Source of the DNA: Candidatus Obscuribacterales bacterium | GTDB taxonomy: Bacteria > Cyanobacteriota > Vampirovibrionia > Obscuribacterales > Obscuribacteraceae | DNA length: 64,000 nucleotides | Direction: 5' to 3' | Assembly (NCBI GenBank): GCA_021732025.1 | Contig: JAKFVU010000034.1 | Coordinates: 1-64,000, forward strand | Shown: positions 47,481-56,625 of the stretch, piece after piece | How positions within the stretch are numbered: the first letter of the stretch is position 1 | Layout: every line of letters starts with the position of its first letter | Translations under genes and position numbers: made by a program | The notes under the pieces: model-generated | Databases searched by the model: none | What the model was told of the DNA's origin: nothing | Seen by the model: the letters and a program-made list of their open reading frames with translations, nothing else

Positions 47481-48110
47481 ATGTCTGCTAATCACTTTGC
47501 ACCTCTTGCTAACTCGGTGGCTCCACGCCCAGTGGTCTTTCTTGACCGAGATGGCACTCTGAATGTCGAGGCTGGTTATATCAGAGAGGTGGAGAATCTC
47601 AACTTAATCGAAGGGGCTGGGGCAGCTATCGCCAAGCTCAATCAAGCTGAGGTGGCCTGCGTGCTTGTCACCAATCAAACTGGAGCGGCACGGGGTTACT
47701 ATCCAGAGAGTCATATAAACGCTCTGCATGAGCGTCTCGTCAAGCTTCTGGCTCAATCTGGCGCCCACCTAGATGCCATCTATTATTGTCCCCATCTCTC
47801 CCGGGAGGAAGGTGGAGTAGTAGCACCGTACGATATTGCCTGTAGTTGCCGCAAGCCTGGTCCTGGTTTAGTTGAGCAGGCTTATCTGGATCATCCAAAT
47901 TTAAGTAGAGACTTAGCTTTTGTCGTTGGTGATAAAGCCACAGACGTTGAGTTAGCTGTCAACTGCGCAGTCAAAGGTGTATTAGTCGAGACCGGCTTCG
48001 GCAAGGACGTGCAGTCAGGCGCCTATCAATGGCCGGTTAAGCCAGACTTTCAGGCCAGCTCGATTGTCGAAGCTGCTGAGTGGATATTAGCGTCAATCAG
48101 GAAGGTCTAG
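47481..48110 (+). CDS. HAD-IIIA phosphatase, GmhB-like (heptose-bisphosphate or histidinol-phosphate type)
   Basis: The protein has the HAD motif I FLDRDGTLN (DxDGT nucleophile pattern), motif II VTNQTGAARG, a Cys/His cluster (YYCPHLS and CSCRKPGP) that binds zinc in GmhB and HisB-N, and motif IV FVVGDKATDVELA. GmhB removes the C7 phosphate from D-glycero-manno-heptose 1,7-bisphosphate for LPS-core or S-layer glycan synthesis. No other heptose gene is nearby, so the exact substrate is open. It has 209 residues. Its end overlaps the end of the convergent response-regulator gene by four bases. Confidence 0.9.
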   Translation: MSANHFAPLANSVAPRPVVFLDRDGTLNVEAGYIREVENLNLIEGAGAAIAKLNQAEVACVLVTNQTGAARGYYPESHINALHERLVKLLAQSGAHLDAIYYCPHLSREEGGVVAPYDIACSCRKPGPGLVEQAYLDHPNLSRDLAFVVGDKATDVELAVNCAVKGVLVETGFGKDVQSGAYQWPVKPDFQASSIVEAAEWILASIRKV

Positions 48111-49504
48111 ACTCTCGATCTCAGGAGAAGACTGACTTCGGTCAATAAATTTGGAATGTCAAAAGGTTTTGGTAAATACAAATCCGCGCCGGCTTCCAGA
48201 GCAAGAGACTGATCCGGATGCGATGTCGCCATGACGATCCAAATTTTGGAGAGAACATCGTCGGCTTTTAAAGCACGGCAGAGATTCCAACCATCCATTT
48301 TTCGATCAATCAGATTTGACTCTAGCAAAATTAGGTCTGGTGGCTCAAAGCGAGCCAGCTCTAGTGCATCATCGGCTGAGCTTGTTACTTGCACCACGTA
48401 GCCTTCAAGGGCGAGAGTTTCTTGTAATAAACAGGCCATGGCGCCGTCTGGTTCTACTACTAGAATGCGCGATATGCGCTCTATTAGTGTGGCTGGGTCT
48501 GAATTATTGTGACTATGCAGCATTCCTGCCAGATATTGACTTTGGCCTTGACCGGAGCTGGCAGCGAGAAGTTCTTCTTCAATGTTGCTATCGGAAACCC
48601 AGAAGGAGCCTTGTCTTTGCTTGGCGACATTGCGATGATCTCGGGCTGTCGTGAGTACATCAATATACGATTGAAATTTCTTGACGGTATTGCTGACGAT
48701 ACCAATCGCAATTGAAATAAGAGGAACTCTGCGGCGTATTCCGCCGCGCCCTGTCGAGATCAGGTAGCCTCTAGCAATATCACCCTTTGGATAGAATCTA
48801 GAGCTGACATTGTCGAATTGTTGGCAAATTAGCTCTGCTTTTCGCTCTGCCACTTCTGGTCTAGTGACCATGATAAAGTCGTCTGCTTCTAGGTGACCGA
48901 CGAACTCAGTTTCGTCAGCACAATCAAGTAAAATTGCGGCAAGAGCCTTAATTAACTGGTCTCCGGCTAGGTCGCCATAGGTTTCGTTATAAACTCTGAT
49001 TTTGTTCAAATCGAGAGAGAGGACAGACCAAGCCTTATCTGAGTAAAGGCATTGCTCTAGCATGCGACGAATTAGATTTGGACCCGGTAGCTGTGTTAAG
49101 GGGTTTGAAAATTCTTCTTGCCTGCGCCTCAGGTGGGCGAGAACCCTTATGGCAAGTTCATTCTTGTCGATTGGATCGCCGAGCACATCATCTGCGCCAT
49201 AGCGGAAAGCATTGATTCGTTCTGTGACATCGGTAGAAGGATGCAACAGCACTAGCACCGGTCGTGGTGGCGCAAGAGTTGCTCTAATTTGTTGGCAATA
49301 AAGCCTGCCATCACCTGAACTTACACCATCAAGTTGATTGGGCAAAATTATGATATCTGGATGGAGAAAAGACAACAGTTCGTTGGCCTCTTCAAAAGAG
49401 GTGACGGCGTGAACTTTGCTACCAGTTTTTTCTAAAACAGATGAAAACTCGGCAGCTAGTCTAGCTTGGTTGATAATTAAAATTACGGGGGTGGGAAGAA
49501 GCAC
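48107..49504 (-). CDS. REC-GGDEF-REC protein with degenerate receiver and GGDEF sites
   Basis: The protein has three parts: receiver (about 6-120), GGDEF-like domain (about 135-300) and receiver (about 345-465). In the first receiver the acidic pair is missing and the expected phospho-Asp is Pro55 (IIILPNQ). The GGDEF signature is replaced by GHLEADDF, so diguanylate cyclase activity is unlikely. In the second receiver the expected Asp is Glu395 (LILLESN), while the Lys of LPKPF is kept. It starts with GTG directly after the histidine kinase stop, so the two are probably co-translated. It may act as a binding or scaffold protein rather than by phosphotransfer. Confidence 0.9.
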   Translation of the reverse strand: MLLPTPVILIINQARLAAEFSSVLEKTGSKVHAVTSFEEANELLSFLHPDIIILPNQLDGVSSGDGRLYCQQIRATLAPPRPVLVLLHPSTDVTERINAFRYGADDVLGDPIDKNELAIRVLAHLRRRQEEFSNPLTQLPGPNLIRRMLEQCLYSDKAWSVLSLDLNKIRVYNETYGDLAGDQLIKALAAILLDCADETEFVGHLEADDFIMVTRPEVAERKAELICQQFDNVSSRFYPKGDIARGYLISTGRGGIRRRVPLISIAIGIVSNTVKKFQSYIDVLTTARDHRNVAKQRQGSFWVSDSNIEEELLAASSGQGQSQYLAGMLHSHNNSDPATLIERISRILVVEPDGAMACLLQETLALEGYVVQVTSSADDALELARFEPPDLILLESNLIDRKMDGWNLCRALKADDVLSKIWIVMATSHPDQSLALEAGADLYLPKPFDIPNLLTEVSLLLRSRV

Positions 49505-50623
49505 TTAGTCCCTCCCTCTGGCAGCTTGTTGTTCTAAAGTCGCGGCCGGCAGTTTTACCGTAAAAGTAGTATTGCCTGGTTGGCTTGCCACGCTGATTTG
49601 ACCACCGAGAGCGAGGCACAACGAACGCGTGATGTAGAGACCTAAACCAGTGCCTTCAGTTTGTCGCACCAGCGGATTGTCAAGGCGACCAAACTTAGAA
49701 AAGACTTGAGGCAAATGCTCTTCGGGTATGCCCACCCCTTCATCGCTAATTGAAAATTCGACCATTTCAACGTCGCTGCTGTTCTTTTCTTTTTCTTTCT
49801 CTTTTTCGAGCCCCCTGGCCGAAATAGTGACTGTGGTGCCAGCCGGAGAATATTTGATAGCGTTGTCAATTAAGTTGGTAAGGATCTGCTCTAATCTGTC
49901 GGCATCTGCCCAAACAGGTGTGAGGCCAGCAGGCACGCTCACTATAACCTTGTGATTTTTAGCTTTGTCAGTGAGGTTCTGTTGTACTCGTTCAATGGCA
50001 TCTCGCGGATCAATAGCTCTTACAGTCAATTGCAGCTTTTTAGACTCTAGTCTTGAGACGGCAAGAATGTCTTCTACTAGCCGCGTGAGCCGGTCTGCTT
50101 GATCTTTGATGATGCCAACGTAGCGTCTTTGTTGCGATACATCGAGCCTATCACCAGCTCTCAATATAGTGTCGGCAAAGCCCTTGATACTGGTGAGTGG
50201 AGTGCGCAGCTCATGGGAGACCGTGCTGACAAATTCGGTCTGGGCTTGTTGCAATGAGTTAGCTTGAATGACATAGATTATGGTCAAGTAGCCCCATGGG
50301 GCATCTTTTGCGCTTGAGTCAGTTAGTGGAAAACGCGAGGCTGGCATGACGAACTCGGCACCAGCACGTGTTAGCACCGTGACTGGTTTGGGGTCGCTGT
50401 CTTCTTCGCCCGAAACTTCTTTGCTGTTGTCTGGCTCTTCGTGACCTTGCCAATCAACCATTGTGCCCAGTTGATGGCCGACAATTTCGTCTATCTCAGC
50501 GCCTATGAGCCGGGCAAATGATGGGTTGGTTGTAGTGATTAATCCCGCGACGTCTGTTACGACAACAGCATCTGCGGAATTAAGCAGAAGGGTGCGATAT
50601 ATTTCTTCTGTCTTAATTGACAC
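49505..50623 (-). CDS. Cytoplasmic PAS sensor histidine kinase
   Basis: A PAS domain (about 5-115, AVVVTDVAGLITTTNPSF) is followed by a HisKA dimerisation domain with the phosphorylation site His137 in STVSHELRTPL and a HATPase domain (LTNLIDNAIKYSP, SDEGVGIPEEHLPQVFSKFG, GTGLGLYITR). There is no membrane helix, so the signal is cytoplasmic and could be redox, light or a ligand bound by PAS. A Lys/Glu low-complexity insert lies within the ATPase domain at about 275-290. It is followed directly by the degenerate receiver protein. Its cognate regulator may be elsewhere. Confidence 0.93.
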   Translation of the reverse strand: MSIKTEEIYRTLLLNSADAVVVTDVAGLITTTNPSFARLIGAEIDEIVGHQLGTMVDWQGHEEPDNSKEVSGEEDSDPKPVTVLTRAGAEFVMPASRFPLTDSSAKDAPWGYLTIIYVIQANSLQQAQTEFVSTVSHELRTPLTSIKGFADTILRAGDRLDVSQQRRYVGIIKDQADRLTRLVEDILAVSRLESKKLQLTVRAIDPRDAIERVQQNLTDKAKNHKVIVSVPAGLTPVWADADRLEQILTNLIDNAIKYSPAGTTVTISARGLEKEKEKEKNSSDVEMVEFSISDEGVGIPEEHLPQVFSKFGRLDNPLVRQTEGTGLGLYITRSLCLALGGQISVASQPGNTTFTVKLPAATLEQQAARGRD

Positions 50624-50742
50624 GGTATTTTTTCACTACAATTACTTCTTCCTGAAATCTAACTTAGCATTAGATATAGGGGCATTTTCGCATTACAACC
50701 TATCCTTAAGGTTTAGCGCATTAATTGCACACTTTGTGTACC

Positions 50743-51153
50743 TTAAGTACTGTCGGTCAAATCAAGCAGTAATTTAAGACGATTCTCGTCTGTGAGAAAA
50801 CGATAGCCAATCAAAGCCTCAAAAGCAGTGGCCTGCCTCATAACGCTCTGCTCGACATTGCGCCTGAAGCCTGCAGGCTTTAGATTGCGGGCCCGTCTGA
50901 CGATGTCGAGCTCGTCATCGGTGAGATTGGGCTTAAGTACCTCTAACAGTCGAGCTTGTTCTTTCGAATTCACTCTAGAGACAACTTGTTCGTGTAGCTT
51001 TTTCACTGTGACTGAAGCTAAAAGCTCACGTTCTCTTTCAAACAATTCAAAAACAGCGTCGCCAAGATGAGCTAGGCTGCGCAGCGGAATCTCTTTGACT
51101 TGCCTGAGCCTGTCTTGTTCGCTGAGCGCCTTGAATGTTTGGCCGAATAGCAT
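50743..51153 (-). CDS. mrnC: Mini-ribonuclease III (Mini-III)
   Basis: This 136-residue protein has only the RNase III catalytic domain and no double-stranded RNA-binding domain. The signature LAHLGDAVFELFERE with its acidic residues and QATAFEALIGYRFL are visible. Mini-III matures 23S rRNA in Bacillus and is present in cyanobacteria and related groups. The family Lys-Pro-Ala-Gly segment (NLKPAGFRRNV) is present. It lies two bases after tagA in the same direction, so it is probably the last gene of the csaB-tagA-mrnC operon. Confidence 0.93.
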   Translation of the reverse strand: MLFGQTFKALSEQDRLRQVKEIPLRSLAHLGDAVFELFERERELLASVTVKKLHEQVVSRVNSKEQARLLEVLKPNLTDDELDIVRRARNLKPAGFRRNVEQSVMRQATAFEALIGYRFLTDENRLKLLLDLTDST

Positions 51154-51155
51154 TT

Positions 51156-51926
51156 TTACTTACGGCCTGTGCGTTTTGCCAATACTTCTGCCAGCGCTTG
51201 CCAGGCAAAATTAGGAAGAGATTGGGCCATGCGGCTCAGACGCCAAGGTTCTTTCAACAAACGATAAAGCCATTCACAATGAAACTTTTGAAAAGTAATG
51301 GGTGCTCGCTTGACGAATCCTGTCCAGACATCGAAGCTCCCGCCAACACCAATCATCACCGCCTGTGGAAAGAGTTGCCGGTAGCGGTCAATAAAAAATT
51401 CTTGTTTCGGTACGCCCAGAGCTACAAGAACAAGTTTAGGTCTCGTCTCTGCCATTTTTTCAAGTATTTCTTGCTCTTTTGTTTTGTCAAAGAAGCCATT
51501 TTGAAAAGCCACAATTTTGATACCAGGATGCAGTGTGGGCAATTCTTCTACTAATTTGTCCATTACTTCTGGTCTGCCACCGATTAAGGCCACTTCTTGG
51601 CCGAGACGGGCTGCACTAGCGAGTGCACTAGCGGCCAGTTCTATGCCCGGTAGCCTTTGTACTTGCGAATTTTTTGCTTCTGCTAGTCTCAAGGCCCAGA
51701 CGACTCCAGCTCCGTCGGGCACGACCAAATTAGCCTTGCGAATGATGCGATCTAGCTCTTTATCTTTTTGAGATGCCACGACCATTTCGGCATTAATAGT
51801 GACCACATGAAGAGCTCTGTTTTCGCGCCAGGCTTCTTCAATTACTTCAATGGCGGCACTCTCGCTGACTAGGTCAACAGGGTAACCGAGGACATGATCT
51901 CTAGTTTTTTCTACTTGCAATGGCAT
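51156..51926 (-). CDS. WecG/TagA/CpsF-family glycosyltransferase
   Basis: This GT26 enzyme transfers N-acetylmannosamine-type sugars to lipid-linked acceptors in cell-surface polymer synthesis. The diagnostic block is LGVPKQEFFIDRY (about 173-185) followed by IGVGGSFDVWTGFVKRAP and a Trp/Arg-rich C-terminus (EWLYRLLKEPWRLSR) that in TagA binds the membrane. The N-terminal VTINAEMVVASQKDKEL also matches. It has 256 residues, the usual length. The csaB gene lies 24 bases upstream in the same direction, and the two probably act on the same wall-associated glycan. Confidence 0.94.
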   Translation of the reverse strand: MPLQVEKTRDHVLGYPVDLVSESAAIEVIEEAWRENRALHVVTINAEMVVASQKDKELDRIIRKANLVVPDGAGVVWALRLAEAKNSQVQRLPGIELAASALASAARLGQEVALIGGRPEVMDKLVEELPTLHPGIKIVAFQNGFFDKTKEQEILEKMAETRPKLVLVALGVPKQEFFIDRYRQLFPQAVMIGVGGSFDVWTGFVKRAPITFQKFHCEWLYRLLKEPWRLSRMAQSLPNFAWQALAEVLAKRTGRK

Positions 51927-51950
51927 ATTTTTTTCGGTGACATCTGTGGT

Positions 51951-53081
51951 TCAGGCGAGGATTTTAGCGATAAGTGCACCATTCTGGCAAGCCGCTTCGC
52001 GGCAATTTCGGGCTTCAACATTTGCTAGTGAGCTCAGTTGAGAATAATTAGTTAGGGCTGATTCTATAGTGGCAATCCAATCTTTGTTGCCTTCGTGGTC
52101 TTCGTTCTCTTGATTGGGATTGAACTTTAGATTGGGCTGTGCAAATTGATTGAGGATAATTTCGACTTTTGCATCATAAGATATGCCTACAACTGGTTTG
52201 CCATTGGCCAGAGACATAATTAGTGAGTGCAGGCGCATACCAATTACCATATCGAGCGATGCTATTAGAGCAAGCCATTGGCTAGGCAGAAGTTTAGTTT
52301 CTGGAGCTAACCAGATTATTTGATTTTTGCCATGCCAGAGATCCGCGAATGAGCTTAAAATTGGCCGGTCTTGCTCGTCTTGCAGCGGCAACATGACTAG
52401 TGTCGCCGACTGGTCGAGTGAGCTTTGCAGTGTTTCTACTAATTTTCTTAGGTGGGATTGAGAGAACCCGGCGCCCGTGCGCAGTGAGATTCCAATAAGG
52501 CTTGGTTTGCCTTTGCTAGCAGGAGGTACGGTAATCTGTTCAGACACTGCTTGGGGCGGCGTAGATGGTTGTAGAGCCCAGACAGGGTCAGCAGTTCTAA
52601 TGCTTTTTGTCTTTAGCCCCCATTGCTCAAGCATTTTGAAAGACTTGTCGTCACGCACACAAATTTTGTCGGCCAATTGCAGAAACTGTTTTGTCAGACT
52701 TTGACTAATCGGCTTGTTTAATGGCCCCAAGCCCTGAGCGTAGATAAGAATTTTGCTGCCTAGTAGGCGGGCCAAGGCGATTAGGCCACCGTAATAAATA
52801 ATTGACTTTAGCGAATGGGTGTCTTGAAATAGACCCCCGCCACCGCTGATAAAGAGCCTGGTACGTGGAAGCAGAGCAACTATATCTTTCAAGCTCCAAC
52901 GGTTGACGCTGTCCACTGCAAACTGTTGGCTAGTCAGTTGCGGATTGTTTGACAGTACTACGATGTCTTTTGGGTTGATACTAGCGGCTTTCACTTCACT
53001 GACGAGCTGCTCTAAGATGGCTTCGTCGCCAAGGTTGTCGAAGCCGTAGTAACCTGATATCAAAACAAGTGAGCGAGCCAT
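51951..53081 (-). CDS. csaB: Polysaccharide pyruvyl transferase CsaB
   Basis: CsaB adds pyruvyl ketals to a secondary cell-wall polysaccharide, which then anchors SLH-domain S-layer proteins. The opening SGYYGFDNLGDEAILEQLV is the family signature, followed by ISGGGGLFQDTHSLKS, YAQGLGPL and GMRLHSLIMSLANGKPVVGISYD. The ATG at 53081 (MARSLVLISGYYGF) gives 376 residues; an upstream extension to 53135 is not supported. It is divergent from glcE and is the first gene of a csaB-tagA-mrnC unit. No SLH protein gene is in the window. Confidence 0.93.
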   Translation of the reverse strand: MARSLVLISGYYGFDNLGDEAILEQLVSEVKAASINPKDIVVLSNNPQLTSQQFAVDSVNRWSLKDIVALLPRTRLFISGGGGLFQDTHSLKSIIYYGGLIALARLLGSKILIYAQGLGPLNKPISQSLTKQFLQLADKICVRDDKSFKMLEQWGLKTKSIRTADPVWALQPSTPPQAVSEQITVPPASKGKPSLIGISLRTGAGFSQSHLRKLVETLQSSLDQSATLVMLPLQDEQDRPILSSFADLWHGKNQIIWLAPETKLLPSQWLALIASLDMVIGMRLHSLIMSLANGKPVVGISYDAKVEIILNQFAQPNLKFNPNQENEDHEGNKDWIATIESALTNYSQLSSLANVEARNCREAACQNGALIAKILA

Positions 53082-53179
53082 AAAAAATCTTTCTCTGGAA
53101 GCCTTAGCTGTTCTGGATCTTAGCACTTGCTTCACTAGCTTTTGGCCTGGTATATGCCCTGGCGTATGTTCTGGCTATA

Positions 53180-54499
53180 TTGTGCTGCATGCTGCTTTTG
53201 CCATATGATCAATTGATGGCAGCAGATTTTGTTAGCGTAAGTATTGATTTGGCCGAAGGCTTGATTGCTAGAAGTGGTATTTGCTCACTTGGCAGCGTCG
53301 AAGCCAGCTGGTTTGAAGTTACACCAAAAACGGCAGAAGACCTGAGCCTTGTGCTGCGCCCCTCAAGCCAGTCAGAGCAGAGCTATTCTTTCTTTCCTGG
53401 GTTACTTGATATTGATGCCTTAAGAGCTGACAGCGTCAATATATTTATCGATTTTTCTGCCCTCAATGCTGTGCGTGAGCATGTCACCAGCGATCTAGTT
53501 ATTGCTTGCGAAACTGGACTAACAATAACGGCATTGAATAACTATTTGAGCCAGTTTGGCCAGCGTTTTCCTGTTGATATGGGTGTCGATAGTAACGTGT
53601 CATTGCTTGATCTGATTTTGACAGGTGATGGTGGCTACCTCGAGACTGGTTTTGGTTTTCTGCGCAGTCAAATACTCGGACTTGAATCTGTCTATTCTGA
53701 CGGCAGCGTTTTGAAGTCTGGCGGCAGAGTCGTGAAGAACGTCACAGGATTTGATGTTACAAAATTAGTGATCGGCTCCAGAGGAGCTTTTGCATTTCCT
53801 TATTTAGCGTATTTGCGATTAGCTGCTCTGCCGGAGGCTGTTGCTAGCTATTCAGTCAAGTCTAAATCAAACGATTCTACGGAACTACTGGCGGTATCAA
53901 CTCGCTTGCTCTCTACTGGTTTGCCCTTGTCGGCGCTCGAAATTGTTGAAATAGAAAATGAATATCAGCTGATAGTGCAGGTTGAGGGACCATCACAATT
54001 GGTATCAGATCTGAGCAGGCAATTAGAGAGAGAGCTTAGCGGCTTTAACGTTCTATTGATTGATAATGTGCAGTCGCAGAGTATTCTGAGTAATTGCGCG
54101 GCTTCTTCGAATGATTACTCAGTAGAAGTTGCCGCATCACTTTCTCTTTTGCGCGAGTTGTTAGAGAGATTGCATGGTAAATCGAATAATAGAACACGTG
54201 GTCGATTGCGACTGAGACCAGCTTGTGGTCGTCTTTATCTGCATAGTAGCAGTAAAGAACAGGTGGACAGCGATTTAGCGCTGGTCACAACTATTTTGAA
54301 TTCTTGTCGGCAAGCCACCGATGGTAGTGCCCTAGCAAACTGGGAAGCTTTGACATTTGCAGCTCGCTATGGACTTTTCAGAACTAAATCAAGACGCTTA
54401 GCCCTAACAAGTTTAGCTGCGGACAACTTATATAAGCGCATCAAGGAAAAGTTTGATGCCAAACAGTGTTTGAATCCTCAAGCCAATTTTGTAGGCTAA
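53180..54499 (+). CDS. glcE: FAD-binding oxidoreductase, GlcE-like
   Basis: GlcE is the short FAD-binding subunit of glycolate oxidase. The FAD_binding_4 block is recognised in DFSALNAVREHV and in the pattern GDGGYLETGFGFLRSQILGLESVYSDGS (split here in the description), followed by SGGRVVKNVTGFDVTKLVIGSRGAF, which is the GlcE signature. The protein of 439 residues is longer than typical GlcE (about 350). The start is uncertain: ATG 53180 or ATG 53216. glcF follows after four bases, so the two are an operon; a glcD-like subunit was not found in the window. Confidence 0.87.
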   Translation: MCCMLLLPYDQLMAADFVSVSIDLAEGLIARSGICSLGSVEASWFEVTPKTAEDLSLVLRPSSQSEQSYSFFPGLLDIDALRADSVNIFIDFSALNAVREHVTSDLVIACETGLTITALNNYLSQFGQRFPVDMGVDSNVSLLDLILTGDGGYLETGFGFLRSQILGLESVYSDGSVLKSGGRVVKNVTGFDVTKLVIGSRGAFAFPYLAYLRLAALPEAVASYSVKSKSNDSTELLAVSTRLLSTGLPLSALEIVEIENEYQLIVQVEGPSQLVSDLSRQLERELSGFNVLLIDNVQSQSILSNCAASSNDYSVEVAASLSLLRELLERLHGKSNNRTRGRLRLRPACGRLYLHSSSKEQVDSDLALVTTILNSCRQATDGSALANWEALTFAARYGLFRTKSRRLALTSLAADNLYKRIKEKFDAKQCLNPQANFVG

Positions 54500-54503
54500 A
54501 AAT

Positions 54504-55829
54504 ATGACTGAATCAGATTCTGTAATTGAAATAAAAAATGGTGCAGCCACACTTAGTAAAGAGCTGCTTGATAGTTGTATTCATTGCGGTCTGTGCTTGC
54601 CGGCTTGTCCTACCTATTTAGCTACTGGCCGTGAAATGGAATCGCCCCGCGGTAGAATTTATTTGCTTTCGAAATGGCAAGAAGAAGGTGGTGAGCTGGC
54701 ACCACGTGCTATCGAACACCTAGAATCGTGCCTTGGCTGTTTAGGTTGCCAGACTGCTTGCCCCTCTGGTGTTAAATATGAAGCTATTCTAGATCAAGCG
54801 CGACCACATTTAGCTGCTCACCGAAATTGGCTGACCCGGCAGATTATGCGCTTTTCTTTTGGCCAAATTTTGCCACATTATGGACGTTTGAAAATACTAG
54901 GGATAATGCTGCGCGCGGTACAAGTGCTTAAGCTCGACAGTTTAGTTGCCAATCTCCCTTGGGTTAAGAGCGGCCCACCCCTTTTGCGAAAAATTGCAGA
55001 TTTTCAAATGTTCACTCCGGTAGTGGCTAAGCATATTCCACTTGCGAAGAAATCATGGAAGGCTGGAGCTAAGATTGGCAGCGCTAAATTGTTTAGTGGT
55101 TGTGTCATGGATATTTTTTATAACCATGTCAACCATGCCGCTTTGCGTCTTATGGTTAGGCAAGGAACAGTTGTCGAAGTACCACCTCAAACCTGTTGTG
55201 GTGCGCTAGCTTTCCATGCCGGAGAGTTAGATATTGCCATTGATTTGGCCAAACAAAATATAGATTTGTTTGCGCCGTCTACAGACAACATTGTTGTTAC
55301 TTCAGCCGGTTGTGGTGCCATGCTTAAGCATTATGGCCACTTGCTTTCAGACGATCAGTTGTACCGAGAAAAGGCTCAATCTTTCTCTCTGCGAGTGCAA
55401 GATATCTCCGAAAATTTAGCACTCGGTAAATTTCCTGCTGTTGCCAATACTGGCCAGAGTGATTGCAAAAGTCATATGGTCTATCACGCCGCCTGTCACT
55501 TAGCCCATGCTCAAGGTGTGCGTGTTCAGCCGCAAGAATTGCTCAGTGCAGCAGCGGCAACCACCGGCGCTCACCTCTATGATTTGCCTGAGGCCGAGCA
55601 TTGCTGCGGCAGTGCTGGAATCTATAACCTTCTCAATACTTCTCTTAGTTTAAAAGTGCTAGAACGTAAGATGAACTTTATCGAAGATTCAGGCGCTGAT
55701 GTGGTTGTCACCAGTAATCCTGGCTGTTTGCTTCAGCTTGAAGCCGGTGTCAAGGCCAGAGGGCTAAATGTCAAGGTAAAGCATTTGGCAGAAGCGCTAG
55801 ACGATGCCTTCGGTGATAGAACTTCTTAA
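54504..55829 (+). CDS. glcF: Glycolate oxidase iron-sulfur subunit GlcF
   Basis: The protein begins with two 4Fe-4S ferredoxin motifs (CIHCGLCLPACPTY and CLGCLGCQTACPSG) and continues with two CCG domains (PQTCCGALAFHAG and EAEHCCGSAGIYN) as in GlcF and heterodisulfide reductase HdrD. It passes electrons from glycolate or lactate oxidation to the membrane quinone pool. The segment MESPRGRIYLLSKW is typical. Its 441 residues are normal for GlcF. The glcE gene lies four bases upstream. Confidence 0.94.
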   Translation: MTESDSVIEIKNGAATLSKELLDSCIHCGLCLPACPTYLATGREMESPRGRIYLLSKWQEEGGELAPRAIEHLESCLGCLGCQTACPSGVKYEAILDQARPHLAAHRNWLTRQIMRFSFGQILPHYGRLKILGIMLRAVQVLKLDSLVANLPWVKSGPPLLRKIADFQMFTPVVAKHIPLAKKSWKAGAKIGSAKLFSGCVMDIFYNHVNHAALRLMVRQGTVVEVPPQTCCGALAFHAGELDIAIDLAKQNIDLFAPSTDNIVVTSAGCGAMLKHYGHLLSDDQLYREKAQSFSLRVQDISENLALGKFPAVANTGQSDCKSHMVYHAACHLAHAQGVRVQPQELLSAAAATTGAHLYDLPEAEHCCGSAGIYNLLNTSLSLKVLERKMNFIEDSGADVVVTSNPGCLLQLEAGVKARGLNVKVKHLAEALDDAFGDRTS

Positions 55830-55912
55830 ATCATTAGAAGCTCAATATCTTGGGCTTTTCGCTCGCCGATGAGTCTATAATTTTTCATTGGCAGCTATAT
55901 GAAAGGTCAACA

Positions 55913-56563
55913 GTGACTAACCTTGTTCCGCACCGCAAAGTCGAACTTTTTGAAAATGATATTAGCGACGAGCGCCTAAAGCATTACCTGACTAAATCGG
56001 TAGTGGCAATAGATACAGAGACCCGCGGGCTCATCATCAGACGCGATCGCTTGTGTTTAATTCAAATTTGCGATGATGAGGGAGTGGTCAGTTTTGTTCG
56101 CTATAAAACGGCAGCAGATCTCGATGCCAAGGCCTTATCAAATGTGAAAAAACTCTGCCAAGCGCAAAATGTACTAAAGCTTTTCCATTTTGCTCGTTTT
56201 GATGTCGCTGTCCTTAAATACTATCTCGACATTGAAGTAGCTCCAATTTTCTGTACAAAAATCGGCTCTAAGTTGATACGTACTTACACTGACAAGCATG
56301 GTCTGAAAGACCTTGTCAAAGAGCTCTTGGGCATTGATCTTGATAAATCTAATCAGACTAGTGACTGGGCCCAACCTGATTTGACAGAAGATCAAATTGA
56401 GTATGCCGCCAATGATGTGCGCATGCTCCTTCCACTTTATACAAAAGTTTTGTCAATGCTTGAGCGAGAGAAACGCTTAGAGCTGGCGCAGAAGCTCTAT
56501 CAAGCTTTACCGACAATTTGTGAGCTTGATATATTGGGATGGAATGGCATTTTTGAGCACTAG
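55913..56563 (+). CDS. RNase D-like 3'-5' exonuclease
   Basis: This DEDDy exonuclease has motif I AIDTETRGL, motif II FHFARFDVAVL and motif III EDQIEYAANDVRMLLPLY with its Tyr and Asp. No HRDC domain follows, so it is the short type found in cyanobacteria and alphaproteobacteria rather than full RNase D. The GTG at 55913, with AAAGG six bases upstream, gives 216 residues, the family length; an upstream TTG frame at 55850 is weakly supported. It acts on RNA 3' ends such as tRNA precursors. Confidence 0.88.
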   Translation: MTNLVPHRKVELFENDISDERLKHYLTKSVVAIDTETRGLIIRRDRLCLIQICDDEGVVSFVRYKTAADLDAKALSNVKKLCQAQNVLKLFHFARFDVAVLKYYLDIEVAPIFCTKIGSKLIRTYTDKHGLKDLVKELLGIDLDKSNQTSDWAQPDLTEDQIEYAANDVRMLLPLYTKVLSMLEREKRLELAQKLYQALPTICELDILGWNGIFEH

Positions 56564-56625
56564 GTCTATCATTCGAGTCTTTGAATTATTTTGTTAGTAG
56601 CAGCCTATAGGAACGTAAAAGCGCA

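Noticed and set aside
56564-56625. Glycine riboswitch upstream of gcvPB
   Set aside because: The spacer is only 62 bases and shows no aptamer-like structure, so a riboswitch is not supported.
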